Program-made: the position numbers and the translations under genes
Notes under the pieces: model-generated
Told to the model about the DNA's origin: nothing
The model's input: only the letters and a program-made list of their open reading frames with translations
The model's database searches: none
Source: Methylonatrum sp040877625
GTDB taxonomy: Bacteria; Pseudomonadota; Gammaproteobacteria; Nitrococcales; Aquisalimonadaceae
Assembly: GCA_040877625.1 (NCBI GenBank)
Contig: JBBDNK010000033.1
Span: 62,001-126,000, forward strand
Direction of reading: 5' to 3'
Length of the DNA stretch: 64,000 nt
Part shown: one piece after another, positions 16,856 to 25,160 of the stretch
Position numbering within the stretch: position 1 is the first letter of the stretch
How the letters are laid out: each line of letters opens with the position of its first letter

Positions 16856-17875
16856 ATGCCCGATCCGCACTCACAGAAGCCTGAACTGAACACCTCCGGC
16901 AGCGCTTCGGATCAGCGCCTGAAAGAACTCGGGACATCCGTGCTGCGCCTGGAAGCTGACGCCTTGCAGGCACTGATTGCCCGTATCGACGATACCTTCG
17001 TCGACGCCTGCAGGCACATGCTCGCCTGCGAGGGGCGCATCGTGGTCCTGGGCATGGGCAAATCCGGCCACATCGGTAACAAGATCGCCGCCACGCTGGC
17101 AAGCACCGGATCGCCAGCCTTCTTCGTTCACCCCGGTGAAGCCAGCCACGGCGATCTGGGCATGATCACCGCGCGCGACGTCGTGCTCGCCCTGTCCAAT
17201 TCCGGAGAAACCACCGAGATCATTACCATCCTGCCGCTGATCAAGCGCCTCGGCGTGCCACTGATCGCCATGACCGGCAGCGCGACTTCCACCCTCGCCC
17301 GCGCCGCAACCGTGCATGTAGACGTGAGCGTCGACAAGGAAGCCTGCCCCCTGAACCTGGCACCCACCTCCAGCACCACGGCGGCGCTGGCCATGGGCGA
17401 CGCGCTGGCAGTATCGCTGCTGGAGGCGCGGGGCTTCACCGCCGAGGATTTTGCGCGCTCCCATCCAGGCGGCCGGCTGGGGCGGCGCCTGCTCCTGCTG
17501 ATTGACGACATCATGCACAGCGGCAATCGCATCCCCCGGATTGCGGACCACGCCATGCTTCGGGATGCGCTGGTGGAAATGAGCCAGAAGGGCCTCGGCA
17601 TGACCGCGGTTGTCGACACCGACGACCGCCTGGCAGGCGTCTTCACGGATGGTGACCTGCGCCGCAGCCTGGACAAGGGCATCGACGTGCATACCACCCG
17701 TGTTGCCGACGTCATGACCCGTGGCGGCCGGACCCTGAAACCCGGCGCACTGGCGGCGGAAGCGCTGCGTATCATGGAGCTGCACCGTATCAACGCAATC
17801 CTGGTGGTGGATGATGATCAACACGTCGTGGGCGCCCTGAACATGCACGACCTGCTGCGCTCCGGGGTGGTGTAA
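16856..17875 (+). CDS. kdsD: D-arabinose 5-phosphate isomerase
   Basis: 339 residues from ATG 16856. N-terminal SIS domain (about 45-185; VVLGMGKSGHIGNKIAAT and LSNSGETTEI) and two C-terminal CBS domains (about 210-335). The enzyme interconverts ribulose 5-phosphate and arabinose 5-phosphate, the first step to Kdo for LPS. EACPLNLAPTSSTTAALAMGDALA and RSHPGGRLGRRLL are diagnostic. In-frame TTG 16823 and GTG 16832 are possible earlier starts; none of the three has a clear ribosome site. The stop shares one base with the kdsC start (TAATG). Confidence 0.94.
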   Translation: MPDPHSQKPELNTSGSASDQRLKELGTSVLRLEADALQALIARIDDTFVDACRHMLACEGRIVVLGMGKSGHIGNKIAATLASTGSPAFFVHPGEASHGDLGMITARDVVLALSNSGETTEIITILPLIKRLGVPLIAMTGSATSTLARAATVHVDVSVDKEACPLNLAPTSSTTAALAMGDALAVSLLEARGFTAEDFARSHPGGRLGRRLLLLIDDIMHSGNRIPRIADHAMLRDALVEMSQKGLGMTAVVDTDDRLAGVFTDGDLRRSLDKGIDVHTTRVADVMTRGGRTLKPGALAAEALRIMELHRINAILVVDDDQHVVGALNMHDLLRSGVV

Positions 17876-18429
17876 TGCTCCCTCACTTTTTCGACACACC
17901 CGGTTCCGACGTCCTTGGCCGCGCCGCCGCCATCCGCCTGCTGGTACTGGACGTTGACGGCGTACTCACGGACGGCACGGTGTATTACGGCGCCGACGGC
18001 GAAATGCTCAAGGGCTTCAGCATACTCGATGGACTGGGCATCAGGCTGCTGCTGGACGCCGGCATCGAGGTCGCAATCATCAGCGCCCGGGATTCCGCGC
18101 CGCTACGCCGTCGGGCAGCGGATCTTGGCATCACCCGCCTGTCTCTCGGCCGCCATGACAAGAAGGCCGCCTGGCAGACGCTGCTCAAGGAAACCAGCCT
18201 CCCCAGGGAACAGGCGGCTTTTGTAGGCGATGATCTCATCGACCTGCAGATTCTCGGCCAGGCGGGCCTGTCGGTGACAGTGCCAAACGGCCATCCGCTC
18301 CTGCTCGAACGCTGCCACTGGCAGACGCGCAATGCCGGCGGACACGGCGCCGTACGCGAGGTCTGCGAACTCATCCTGGCGGCGCAGGGCCTGCTCGACC
18401 AGGCGCTGCGGAGCTACCTGGATGAATAG
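17875..18429 (+). CDS. kdsC: 3-deoxy-D-manno-octulosonate 8-phosphate phosphatase
   Basis: 184-residue HAD phosphatase without a cap domain, working as a tetramer; removes phosphate from Kdo 8-phosphate. Nucleophile and acid/base are D26 and D28 in DVDGVLTDG; motif II is IISARDS; the metal-binding motif is FVGDDLIDLQIL. GFSILDGLGI corresponds to the substrate-contact loop, slightly different from the FNVRDGYGI seen in enterics. Coupled to kdsD (TAATG) and to lptC (8-base overlap). Confidence 0.94.
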   Translation: MLPHFFDTPGSDVLGRAAAIRLLVLDVDGVLTDGTVYYGADGEMLKGFSILDGLGIRLLLDAGIEVAIISARDSAPLRRRAADLGITRLSLGRHDKKAAWQTLLKETSLPREQAAFVGDDLIDLQILGQAGLSVTVPNGHPLLLERCHWQTRNAGGHGAVREVCELILAAQGLLDQALRSYLDE

Positions 18430-18994
18430 GCGCTGGCTGTATCAGGGCACGGTCCTGGCCCTGCTGGTCATTGTTGGCTGGTGGGTGCTGGATGAACCCG
18501 ATCGGCCCCCGCGTTCAGAGTCCCTGGTTGAAGAAGAGCGCCGGCCCGACAATTTCACGGAAAACTTCACGATACTCGCGACCAACGCCCAGGGAGCACC
18601 GGCCTGGGAGTTGAGCGCGCCCCGCATGGTACATTTCGAGGATGACGACACCTGGGAGGTCGACAGCCCGGATGTCCTCTATTACACCGACGCCGGCGAG
18701 CCCTGGCGGCTGGTCGCCGAGCGTGGCCGGGCGTGGTCCGGCCTGGAGGAAGCGCTGCTGGAAGGCGAGGTCCGGATTTCCCGCGAAGCAGGCCCGGACA
18801 ATGCCGCCGCACGGCTGGATACGTCCGAGGTGCGACTGTGGCCGGACGACCGGATCGCTGAAACCGACAGACCCGCCGTATACCGCAGTGCGGGCAGCCA
18901 TGTGGAGGGTACCGGCGCCCGCGGGGACTTCGCCCGGGATTTGCTGCATTTACGTTCGGAGGTCAAGGCACGCTATGTCCCGCATGCTCAATAG
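18422..18994 (+). CDS. lptC: LptC, LPS export bitopic membrane protein
   Basis: 190 residues: one N-terminal membrane helix (about 7-23, YQGTVLALLVIVGWWVL) and a periplasmic beta-jellyroll (OstA-like) domain beginning near FTENFTILATNAQGAPAWEL. It accepts LPS from the LptB2FG extractor and passes it to LptA. ATG 18422 overlaps the kdsC stop by eight bases; the open frame back to 18332 lies inside kdsC. Sequence conservation in LptC is low, so the call relies on architecture and on the kdsC-lptC-lptA-lptB order. Confidence 0.92.
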   Translation: MNRRWLYQGTVLALLVIVGWWVLDEPDRPPRSESLVEEERRPDNFTENFTILATNAQGAPAWELSAPRMVHFEDDDTWEVDSPDVLYYTDAGEPWRLVAERGRAWSGLEEALLEGEVRISREAGPDNAAARLDTSEVRLWPDDRIAETDRPAVYRSAGSHVEGTGARGDFARDLLHLRSEVKARYVPHAQ

Positions 18995-19487
18995 TCTTGC
19001 CCTTGCGCTGGGGCTCGCGATCACTGTGCCGACGCTGGGCACCGCCCAGCAGACTCGCGACTTGCCGATCCACCTGGACGCCGACACGGCGGACATCGAC
19101 GGCACCCGCGGGGTCGGCGTATACACCGGCAACGTTGTTCTGACCCAGGGCAATCGTGAGATCACGGGCGACCGGATGACCGTCCATACGCGCGACGGCC
19201 GCGAACTGGATTACGTGGTGGTCGAAGGAACACCGGCGACCTGGGAGCAACCACCCGAAAGCGGTGGCGACATCATTCGTGGCGAAGCGCCTCGCATGGA
19301 ATACCACGCCCGAAATCCGACGCGGGTGAAGCTGCTCCAGGGCGGGCGCATCACTCAAGGGCGTAACACGTTCACCGGCGAGACCATCGAGTACAACCTG
19401 GAAACGGAGAACGTCATTGCCCAGGGGCGTGACAGCAGTGAACGCGTGCGCATCACGCTCTTTCCGGAAGATGAAAACAGTCAATGA
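18975..19487 (+). CDS. lptA: LptA, periplasmic LPS bridge protein
   Basis: 170 residues with a signal peptide (MSRMLNSLALALGLAITVPT, cleavage likely after TLGTAQ-type site near residue 26). The mature part is an OstA/LptA beta-jellyroll: LDADTADIDGTRGVGVYTGNV, ITGDRMTVHTRDG, GRNTFTGETIEYNL. LptA polymers span the periplasm between LptC and LptD. Overlaps lptC by 20 bases and lptB by ATGA (19484-19487). Confidence 0.94.
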   Translation: MSRMLNSLALALGLAITVPTLGTAQQTRDLPIHLDADTADIDGTRGVGVYTGNVVLTQGNREITGDRMTVHTRDGRELDYVVVEGTPATWEQPPESGGDIIRGEAPRMEYHARNPTRVKLLQGGRITQGRNTFTGETIEYNLETENVIAQGRDSSERVRITLFPEDENSQ

Positions 19488-20209
19488 GTACCCTGCGCAT
19501 TACCGAGATCCGCAAGGCTTACCGCAAACGCACGGTGGTGGAGAGCGCCAGCCTGGACGTGAGCAGTGGCGAGGTCGTCGGGCTGCTTGGGCCGAACGGC
19601 GCCGGCAAGACCACCTGCTTCTACATGGTCGTCGGCCTGGTGCAGGCGGACGGCGGCCGGATTGAACTCGACGGCGAAGATATCACGACGCTGCCCATGC
19701 ACATTCGCGCACGACGCGGTGTCGGATATCTGCCACAGGAGGCTTCGGTGTTCCGCAAGCTGACGGTGGAAGACAACCTCATGGCAATTCTGGAAACCCG
19801 CCGGGAACTGACCCGCGAAGACCGCAGAGCACGGGTTGGCAACCTGCTCGATGAGTTCAACGTAGGCCACTTGCGTGACCAGTATGGCATCAGCCTTTCC
19901 GGCGGCGAACGCCGGCGTGTGGAAATCGCCCGCGCGCTGGCCATGGACCCGCGTTTCATTCTGCTGGACGAACCCTTTGCCGGGGTGGATCCCATTTCAG
20001 TACTCGACATCCAGGAGATCATTCGCCATCTGGCCACTCGCGGTATTGGCGTGCTGATTACGGATCATAATGTCAGAGAAACTCTGGGCATCTGCCAACG
20101 CGCCTATATTCTTGGGGGCGGCCACGTCATCGCGGAGGGCACCGCGGAGGATGTGCTGGCAAATCGCCGGGTCAGGGAAGTTTATCTCGGGGAGGGCTTT
20201 CGCCTTTGA
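19484..20209 (+). CDS. lptB: LptB, LPS export ATPase
   Basis: 241-residue ABC ATPase that powers LPS extraction with LptF and LptG (encoded elsewhere). Walker A GPNGAGKTTC (about 36-45), family-specific GVGYLPQEASVFRKLTVEDN, signature LSGGERRRVEIARAL, Walker B FILLDEPFAGVDP and switch H in ITDHNVRETL. It is followed after 198 bases by rpoN, the usual order. Confidence 0.96.
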   Translation: MSTLRITEIRKAYRKRTVVESASLDVSSGEVVGLLGPNGAGKTTCFYMVVGLVQADGGRIELDGEDITTLPMHIRARRGVGYLPQEASVFRKLTVEDNLMAILETRRELTREDRRARVGNLLDEFNVGHLRDQYGISLSGGERRRVEIARALAMDPRFILLDEPFAGVDPISVLDIQEIIRHLATRGIGVLITDHNVRETLGICQRAYILGGGHVIAEGTAEDVLANRRVREVYLGEGFRL

Positions 20210-20407
20210 ATACGTTCGCGGAAAAAATGGTAGGCAAGACTCGGGCCAACCTGTTCTATCCAGGTGACAATTCAGCTACGATGGGCCAATCGACACTGAA
20301 GCAAACGGGTTCCCCATGGCATCACCAGGACGGCGGCCGGACCGCTTGCGGATTCACTTTTGCCCCCTCCTTACCGCCATTGGCGGCGTGAGCGGAGCGT
20401 GTCAGGC

Positions 20408-21919
20408 ATGAAGCAGTCACTTCAACTGCGTCTGGGGCAGCAGCTCACCATGACCCCCCAGTTGCAGCAGGCGATCCGGCTCCTGCAACTTTCCACGCTT
20501 GAGTTGCGCATGGAAGTGCAGCAGGCGCTGGACTCCAACCTCATGCTCGAACCGGCGGACGACCTGGATGACGGCCTGGATGAGATCGAATCCGCCGACG
20601 AACAGGGCGATGGTCTGGCCGAGCCTTCCTCCAGGGAGGCGCAGACTGAAAGCGTACGAGACGCCGCTGAACGCGAAGTGGACGAAACCGCGTCGGCGCC
20701 GTCCGCAGAGGACATTCCACAGGATCTTCCGCTGGATTCCGACTGGGGAGATATCTATGACGGCACAACCTCCTACAGCGCGCCAGCCGGCGAAGACGGT
20801 CGGGACGCCTGGGAGAACCAGACCACCGTCAGCCGAAGCCTGCACGAACACCTGCTCGAACAGGCCAGTCTGTCCCGATTCTCAGAGCGTGACATGGCGA
20901 TAGCCGAGGCCGTGATCGATGCGGTGCGGGACGACGGATATCTGGCCTGCGCGATAGAGGATATCCGCTCCTCCCTGCCGGAAAGCTGGGACGTTGAAAC
21001 CGACGAGGTGGAAGCGGTCCGCCATCTCATCCAGCACTTCGACCCGCTTGGCGTGGCATCTCTGAATCCGCGCGAAGCCCTGCTTCTGCAACTGGAAATC
21101 CTGCCGGCGAATACGCCGTGGCTGAAAGAGGCCCGGATCCTCGTGGATCAGCACCTGGAATTGCTGGTCGTGCGACAGACCGCGCAAATTCTGCGCCGCA
21201 TGAAGCTGACCCAGGCCCAGCTGAGCGAAGTGCTGGACCTGGTGCGCTCACTCGACCCCCGACCCGGTTCACAGATCAGTGACAGCGCGGCACAGTACGT
21301 TATCCCTGACGTCTACGTTCGTCGCGATGGCGTTGGATGGCGCGTGGACCTCAACCCGGAAGCCGCGCCGAGGGTTCGCGTCAACAGTTATTACGCCAGC
21401 CTGGTCCGGCGAGCGGACAGCAGCCAGGACAACAACACCTTGCGCCAGCACCTGCAGGAGGCGCGCTGGTTCATAAAGAGTCTGCGCAGCCGCAATGATA
21501 CGCTGCTCAAGGTGGCGGACTGTATCGTGCGCCACCAGCAGGCCTTCCTTGAGCAGGGTGAGGAAGCCATGAAACCCCTGGTGCTGCGCGAAGTGGCCGA
21601 GGAAGTGGAGATGCACGAATCGACCATTTCCCGGATCACCACCCAGAAATACATGTATACGCCCCGAGGCACGTTTGAATTCAAGTATTTCTTTTCCAGC
21701 CATGTACATACCGTGGATGGAGAGGAATGCTCCGCGACATCGATCCGGGCACGCATTCGCCGTCTGATTGCCGAAGAAGACTGCGCCCGACCGCTGAGTG
21801 ACAGCCGGCTGACGGAAATTCTACGTGAAGAAGGCATTAACGTGGCGCGGCGGACCATAGCCAAGTATCGTGAAGCCATGTCCATTGCCTCGTCCAACGA
21901 GCGCAAGCGCATTGCCTGA
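20408..21919 (+). CDS. rpoN: RNA polymerase sigma-54 factor
   Basis: 503 residues with all sigma-54 regions: glutamine/leucine-rich region I (MKQSLQLRLGQQLTMTPQLQ, about 1-50), acidic linker II (about 60-140, many D and E), core-binding region III, and the C-terminal DNA-binding part ending in the RpoN box ARRTIAKYRE (about 480-489), which reads the -24 element. Needs AAA+ enhancer-binding activators. ATG 20408 is chosen from the conserved MKQSLQL start; the frame opens earlier at 20360. The 198-base gap before it has no promoter I trust. Confidence 0.97.
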   Translation: MKQSLQLRLGQQLTMTPQLQQAIRLLQLSTLELRMEVQQALDSNLMLEPADDLDDGLDEIESADEQGDGLAEPSSREAQTESVRDAAEREVDETASAPSAEDIPQDLPLDSDWGDIYDGTTSYSAPAGEDGRDAWENQTTVSRSLHEHLLEQASLSRFSERDMAIAEAVIDAVRDDGYLACAIEDIRSSLPESWDVETDEVEAVRHLIQHFDPLGVASLNPREALLLQLEILPANTPWLKEARILVDQHLELLVVRQTAQILRRMKLTQAQLSEVLDLVRSLDPRPGSQISDSAAQYVIPDVYVRRDGVGWRVDLNPEAAPRVRVNSYYASLVRRADSSQDNNTLRQHLQEARWFIKSLRSRNDTLLKVADCIVRHQQAFLEQGEEAMKPLVLREVAEEVEMHESTISRITTQKYMYTPRGTFEFKYFFSSHVHTVDGEECSATSIRARIRRLIAEEDCARPLSDSRLTEILREEGINVARRTIAKYREAMSIASSNERKRIA

Positions 21920-21932
21920 AGAGGAGAACACC

Positions 21933-22268
21933 ATGCAGATTGATGTGACAGGGCATCATGTTGAACTCACCGACTCCCTGACGGAGTACGTAAAGCAGAA
22001 ACTCGAGAAACTCGAGCGCCACTTCGACAACGTCGTGGACGTGCATGTGATTCTCACTGTAGAGAAGCTTCAGCAGAAAGCGGAAGCCACAATACAGATC
22101 AGCGGTGCTAAGCTGTATGCCGATGCCGTGGCGGGAGATATGTATGCCGCCATCGATGGTCTGATTGACAAGCTTGACCGCCAGGTTAAAAAGCACAAGG
22201 AAAAACTGACGGATCATCGCCGAACGGAAGGAGCGCAGGCCAAGGCGCTCGGCGAGCCTGAGGAATGA
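21933..22268 (+). CDS. hpf: Ribosome hibernation promoting factor, short form
   Basis: 111 residues, the short HPF class: MQIDVTGHHVELTDSLTEYV, then a KLEKLERHFD helix and DAVAGDMYAAIDGLIDKLDRQV. Binds the 30S decoding region and drives 100S dimer formation in stationary phase together with RMF in species that have it. GAGGAG at 21921-21926 sets ATG 21933. It begins 13 bases after rpoN, a nearly universal linkage. Confidence 0.96.
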   Translation: MQIDVTGHHVELTDSLTEYVKQKLEKLERHFDNVVDVHVILTVEKLQQKAEATIQISGAKLYADAVAGDMYAAIDGLIDKLDRQVKKHKEKLTDHRRTEGAQAKALGEPEE

Positions 22269-22277
22269 TCCTGTACG

Positions 22278-22299
22278 GCGGCAACGCACGCGCTGCCGC
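22278..22299 (+). terminator. Weak terminator-like hairpin after hpf
   Basis: GCGGCA at 22278-22283 pairs with TGCCGC at 22294-22299 (10-base loop), followed by TCTCTTAT. A second perfect dyad, CCTGCC/GGCAGG at 22323-22328 and 22334-22339, has no T tract. Together they may cause partial termination between rpoN-hpf and ptsN. Confidence 0.35.
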
Positions 22300-22441
22300 T
22301 CTCTTATCTGGCCCAACGGTGTCCTGCCTTCAAGGCAGGGCGGGCCAGGACATCAGCCGCCAGGAACAATTGCGGGAGCCGTGAGATGGGATCTGACAGG
22401 TTTCCTCAATCGGACCTGCTGCCACAAGCCTGTACGCCAGC

Positions 22442-22915
22442 ATGATCAAAATCGCCGACCTGATTACAGAAGACTGCGTTGCCTGCGATGCCAATGTCAC
22501 GAGCAAGAAACGCGGGCTGGAGCTTTTGAGCGAGCTGATAGCCGGCGGCAATGAAGCCTTGCCCGCCAACGGTATTTTCAACAAGCTCATCAGCCGGGAA
22601 AAACTTGGCAGCACCGGCCTGGGCCACGGCGTGGCGCTGCCGCATGCCCGCATGGACGGCAGTGACACGGCTGCCGCCGCGTTTATCAAGCTGCGCGAAG
22701 GCATTGATTTCGACGCCTTCGACAGGCAGCCGGTGGATCTGTTATTCGCTCTCGTCGTGCCCGAGCACTTCACGGACGAACACCTGCAGATTCTCGCGCG
22801 ACTGGCAGAAATGTTCAGTGATGCTGGTTTCTGCAACCGACTGCGGGAATGTACCGATGCGGCCTCCCTGTATGCGCTATTGGTGGCGTGGGATTCGGAA
22901 CACGAGCAGAACTGA
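22442..22915 (+). CDS. ptsN: PTS-Ntr IIA component
   Basis: 157-residue EIIA-Ntr of the fructose/mannitol fold. The phosphorylated histidine is H68 in GVALPHARM. The protein is the terminal phosphoacceptor of the regulatory PTS and affects potassium transport, cell-envelope and nitrogen functions in other species by protein contacts. It lies after hpf and before a short hprK and rapZ. Length and start (MIKIADLI) match the family. Confidence 0.95.
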   Translation: MIKIADLITEDCVACDANVTSKKRGLELLSELIAGGNEALPANGIFNKLISREKLGSTGLGHGVALPHARMDGSDTAAAAFIKLREGIDFDAFDRQPVDLLFALVVPEHFTDEHLQILARLAEMFSDAGFCNRLRECTDAASLYALLVAWDSEHEQN

Positions 22916-23003
22916 AACGGGTCTGCTTTCATACAACCGTGTACTTCTACTCTTCCGGAGTCGGCGATGGGGAGCCGTCGGCTCCTGTACGCCGGTACCC
23001 GAC

Positions 23004-23489
23004 ATGACGCCAGACCAGACCATACCCGGTGTACTCGTTCGTGTGCACGACGTCGGCGTGCTCATTACCGGTGAGAGCGGCTGCGGCAAGAGCGAGCTCG
23101 CTCTCGGGCTCCTGGACCGTGGCCACGCACTGGTCGCCGACGACGCCGTTCACATCCGGCAAACGCCGGACGGACTGGTCGGTCGCAGCCCGCGGGACCT
23201 CGAAGGCCGGATGGAGGTCAGAGGACTCGGAATCCTGTCGATAAAAGCCTTGTTCGGTGACGACCGGATGGTGCGGGAAACGGGAATAACCCTGGAGATT
23301 CACCTGCTGCGCCCGGAAACCGGTGTCGGCTGGGCTGCGTGGCCCAGGCTCGATGGGCATTGGCAGACCGCCACCATTCTGGGGTGGCCGTTACCGCGTC
23401 TTACCTTGCCCGCCGGTAACGGCAGGCCGCTGCCTTTGCTCGTGGAGATTGCCGTGCAGGCCTATATCGGGGAGACACCGAATGACTGA
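23004..23489 (+). CDS. hprK: HPr kinase/phosphorylase, C-terminal catalytic domain only
   Basis: 161 residues, about half the 310-residue length usual in beta- and gammaproteobacteria. Only the C-terminal kinase domain is present: GVLVRV, Walker A GESGCGKS (23-30), GHALVADD, the HprK signature EVRGLGILSIKALFG (about 71-85) and a C-terminal LPLLVEIAVQAYI. HprK phosphorylates or dephosphorylates HPr on Ser46, and the HPr encoded nearby keeps that Ser. The 88 bases back to ptsN encode nothing like the N-terminal domain. No strong ribosome site precedes ATG 23004, so the exact start is uncertain. Overlaps rapZ by eight bases. Domain loss may be ancestral, as short HprK exists in alphaproteobacteria. 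Confidence 0.85.
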   Translation: MTPDQTIPGVLVRVHDVGVLITGESGCGKSELALGLLDRGHALVADDAVHIRQTPDGLVGRSPRDLEGRMEVRGLGILSIKALFGDDRMVRETGITLEIHLLRPETGVGWAAWPRLDGHWQTATILGWPLPRLTLPAGNGRPLPLLVEIAVQAYIGETPND

Positions 23490-24351
23490 TGCACCTCAAC
23501 TCGTGATCATCAGCGGGCTATCCGGCTCCGGTAAAACCGTGGCCCTGCACACATTGGAAGATTCCGGCTACTACTGCATCGACAATCTGCCGGTCAGCAT
23601 GCTTTCCGCCTTTGGCCGCCACCTCATGGAGATACCAGCCAAGGGGCAGACGCTATACGCCGTCGGCATTGACGCGCGAAACCGGCCAGAGGACCTGCAA
23701 CGCTTCGACTGCATCCTGGAAGGTCTGCGAAATCAAGGGATTCACTCACGTATCGTGTTCCTCACCGCCGAGGAAACGACCCTGATAAAGCGTTTCAGCG
23801 AAACACGCCGTCGCCACCCGCTAAGCGGTACCGATGTGCCGCTGGCCGACGCAATCGGTCGCGAACGTGAACTACTGACGCCGATCCAGGCCAAGGCCGA
23901 TCTGGTCATCGACACCACCGCCACCTCGATCCATCAGTTGCGGGAACTGGTGCGCAAACGGTTGGCGCAAACCGTTCCGGGGCTTTCCATTCTCTTTCAG
24001 TCGTTCGGGTTCAAGCACGGCATCCCTGGCGATGCAGACTTCATTTTCGACGTCCGCTGCTTGCCGAATCCTCATTGGGAACCGACCCTGCGGCCGCTGA
24101 CCGGGCGGGACCCGGATGTCGTGGACTATCTTGAAAAACAACCGGAAGTGATTCGGATGGGTGATCAACTCCGGGATTTCCTCGCCGAGTGGATTCCCCA
24201 TTTCGAGCGGGAGAACCGCAGCTATCTAACGGTTGCCATCGGCTGCACGGGCGGCCAGCACCGTTCGGTTTACCTTGCGGAGCGGTTGGGCTCCTATTTC
24301 CGTCAACGGCACGGCCAGCAGATTACGGTAAGGCATCGGGAATTGTCATGA
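23482..24351 (+). CDS. rapZ: RapZ, RNase adapter / nucleotide-binding regulator
   Basis: 289 residues. Walker A GLSGSGKT (12-19) and YYCIDNLPV in the N-terminal ATPase-like domain; the C-terminal domain has FKHGIPGDADFIFDVR and YLTVAIGCTGGQHRSVY, the GlcN6P/RNA-binding signature. In E. coli RapZ guides RNase E to GlmZ sRNA to control GlmS. Here it is coupled with hprK (8-base overlap) and the EIIA gene (ATGA). Whether GlmZ-like RNAs exist in this organism is unknown. Confidence 0.94.
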   Translation: MTDAPQLVIISGLSGSGKTVALHTLEDSGYYCIDNLPVSMLSAFGRHLMEIPAKGQTLYAVGIDARNRPEDLQRFDCILEGLRNQGIHSRIVFLTAEETTLIKRFSETRRRHPLSGTDVPLADAIGRERELLTPIQAKADLVIDTTATSIHQLRELVRKRLAQTVPGLSILFQSFGFKHGIPGDADFIFDVRCLPNPHWEPTLRPLTGRDPDVVDYLEKQPEVIRMGDQLRDFLAEWIPHFERENRSYLTVAIGCTGGQHRSVYLAERLGSYFRQRHGQQITVRHRELS

Positions 24352-24746
24352 GTGTGGGCATTCTGCTCGTCACCCATAACCGGATCGGTCGCGAACTGTT
24401 GATCACGGCCCGCGATACGCTGGGATTCTGCCCGGTACAGACCGCGTGCCTGAACGTGGCCATGGACAACGACCCCGATACGCTGCGCGAGCGGGCATCC
24501 ACGCTTTTGCAGCAACTCGATACCGGCGAAGGGGTTCTGATTCTGACCGACGCCTATGGCTCAACCCCCAGCAATATTGCCACTACCCTGACCACACACA
24601 GGCGTTTCAGTGTCGTTGCGGGTGTCAACCTGCCGATGCTGCTGCGGGTATTCAACTATCCGCGGCTGTCTCTGGCGGAACTGGAGGAAAAGGCCCTGAC
24701 CGGCGGGCAGGACGGCGTCATACTGGTAGAAAAACGCGAGGAGTAG
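24348..24746 (+). CDS. PTS system IIA component, mannose family
   Basis: 132 residues with the EIIA-Man fold: MSVGILLVTHNRIGRELL with phosphorylatable H10, and ILTDAYGSTPSNIATTL corresponding to the DLFGGTPSN segment. No IIB, IIC or IID sugar-transport partner is present, so this is a regulatory EIIA as in the hprK-rapZ-ptsH clusters of betaproteobacteria. Starts by ATGA overlap with rapZ and ends six bases before HPr. Confidence 0.9.
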   Translation: MSVGILLVTHNRIGRELLITARDTLGFCPVQTACLNVAMDNDPDTLRERASTLLQQLDTGEGVLILTDAYGSTPSNIATTLTTHRRFSVVAGVNLPMLLRVFNYPRLSLAELEEKALTGGQDGVILVEKREE

Positions 24747-24752
24747 TCCGAC

Positions 24753-25022
24753 GTGCCACGTCGAGAAGTCACCATCATCAACAAACTCGGCCTGCATGCC
24801 AGGGCAGCCGCACGATTCGTTGCGGTCGCATCGGGATTCAACGCAACCATTCGCGTGATTCGCGGCAATCGGACAGTGAACGGCAAGAGCATCATGGGCG
24901 TCATGATGCTGGCCGCCGGCAAAGGCACCAGCCTGGTCATCGAGGCCGAGGGAGACGATGCAAACGCCGCGCTGGATGCACTTGAGACACTGATCGACGC
25001 CCGCTTCCAGGAAGGCGAGTAG
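24753..25022 (+). CDS. ptsH: HPr family phosphocarrier protein
   Basis: 89 residues beginning with GTG. His15 lies in KLGLHARAAA (EI-dependent phosphorylation) and Ser46 in NGKSIMGVMML (HprK target). GTG 24753 is the only sensible start; CGAGGAGTAG lies just upstream. The partner EI gene (ptsI), which commonly follows here in related clusters, is not in this window, so a ptsI or ptsP gene must be elsewhere if the chain is active. Could be called Npr/ptsO. Confidence 0.94.
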   Translation: MPRREVTIINKLGLHARAAARFVAVASGFNATIRVIRGNRTVNGKSIMGVMMLAAGKGTSLVIEAEGDDANAALDALETLIDARFQEGE

Positions 25023-25079
25023 GCTTGAAAGACGTCCATAACGGCAGCATAGTCAAACAAGGGTCGCCGGGTCGGGGTA

Positions 25080-25098
25080 GCGGGCTCAGATTGCCCGC
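25080..25098 (+). terminator. Hairpin after HPr gene
   Basis: GCGGGC at 25080-25085 and GCCCGC at 25093-25098 form a perfect 6-base stem with a 7-base loop. The following bases (AGCGCGTTCTC) give only a weak T tract, so a terminator role for the rapZ-EIIA-HPr transcript is tentative. Confidence 0.35.
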
Positions 25099-25160
25099 AG
25101 CGCGTTCTCGGTCATCCGACGTCACCACGTGTACCACCGCCAGGGCGCGAGGTAGCCAAA

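Noticed and set aside
22321..22340. Dyad CCTGCC/GGCAGG as a strong terminator
   Set aside because: Perfect but short stem with no T tract on either strand; recorded only with the weak hairpin after hpf.
22551..23003. Longer N-terminal extension of hprK overlapping ptsN
   Set aside because: In this frame the sequence within ptsN is not HprK-like and is the out-of-frame reading of a certain gene; the kinase starts near 23004.
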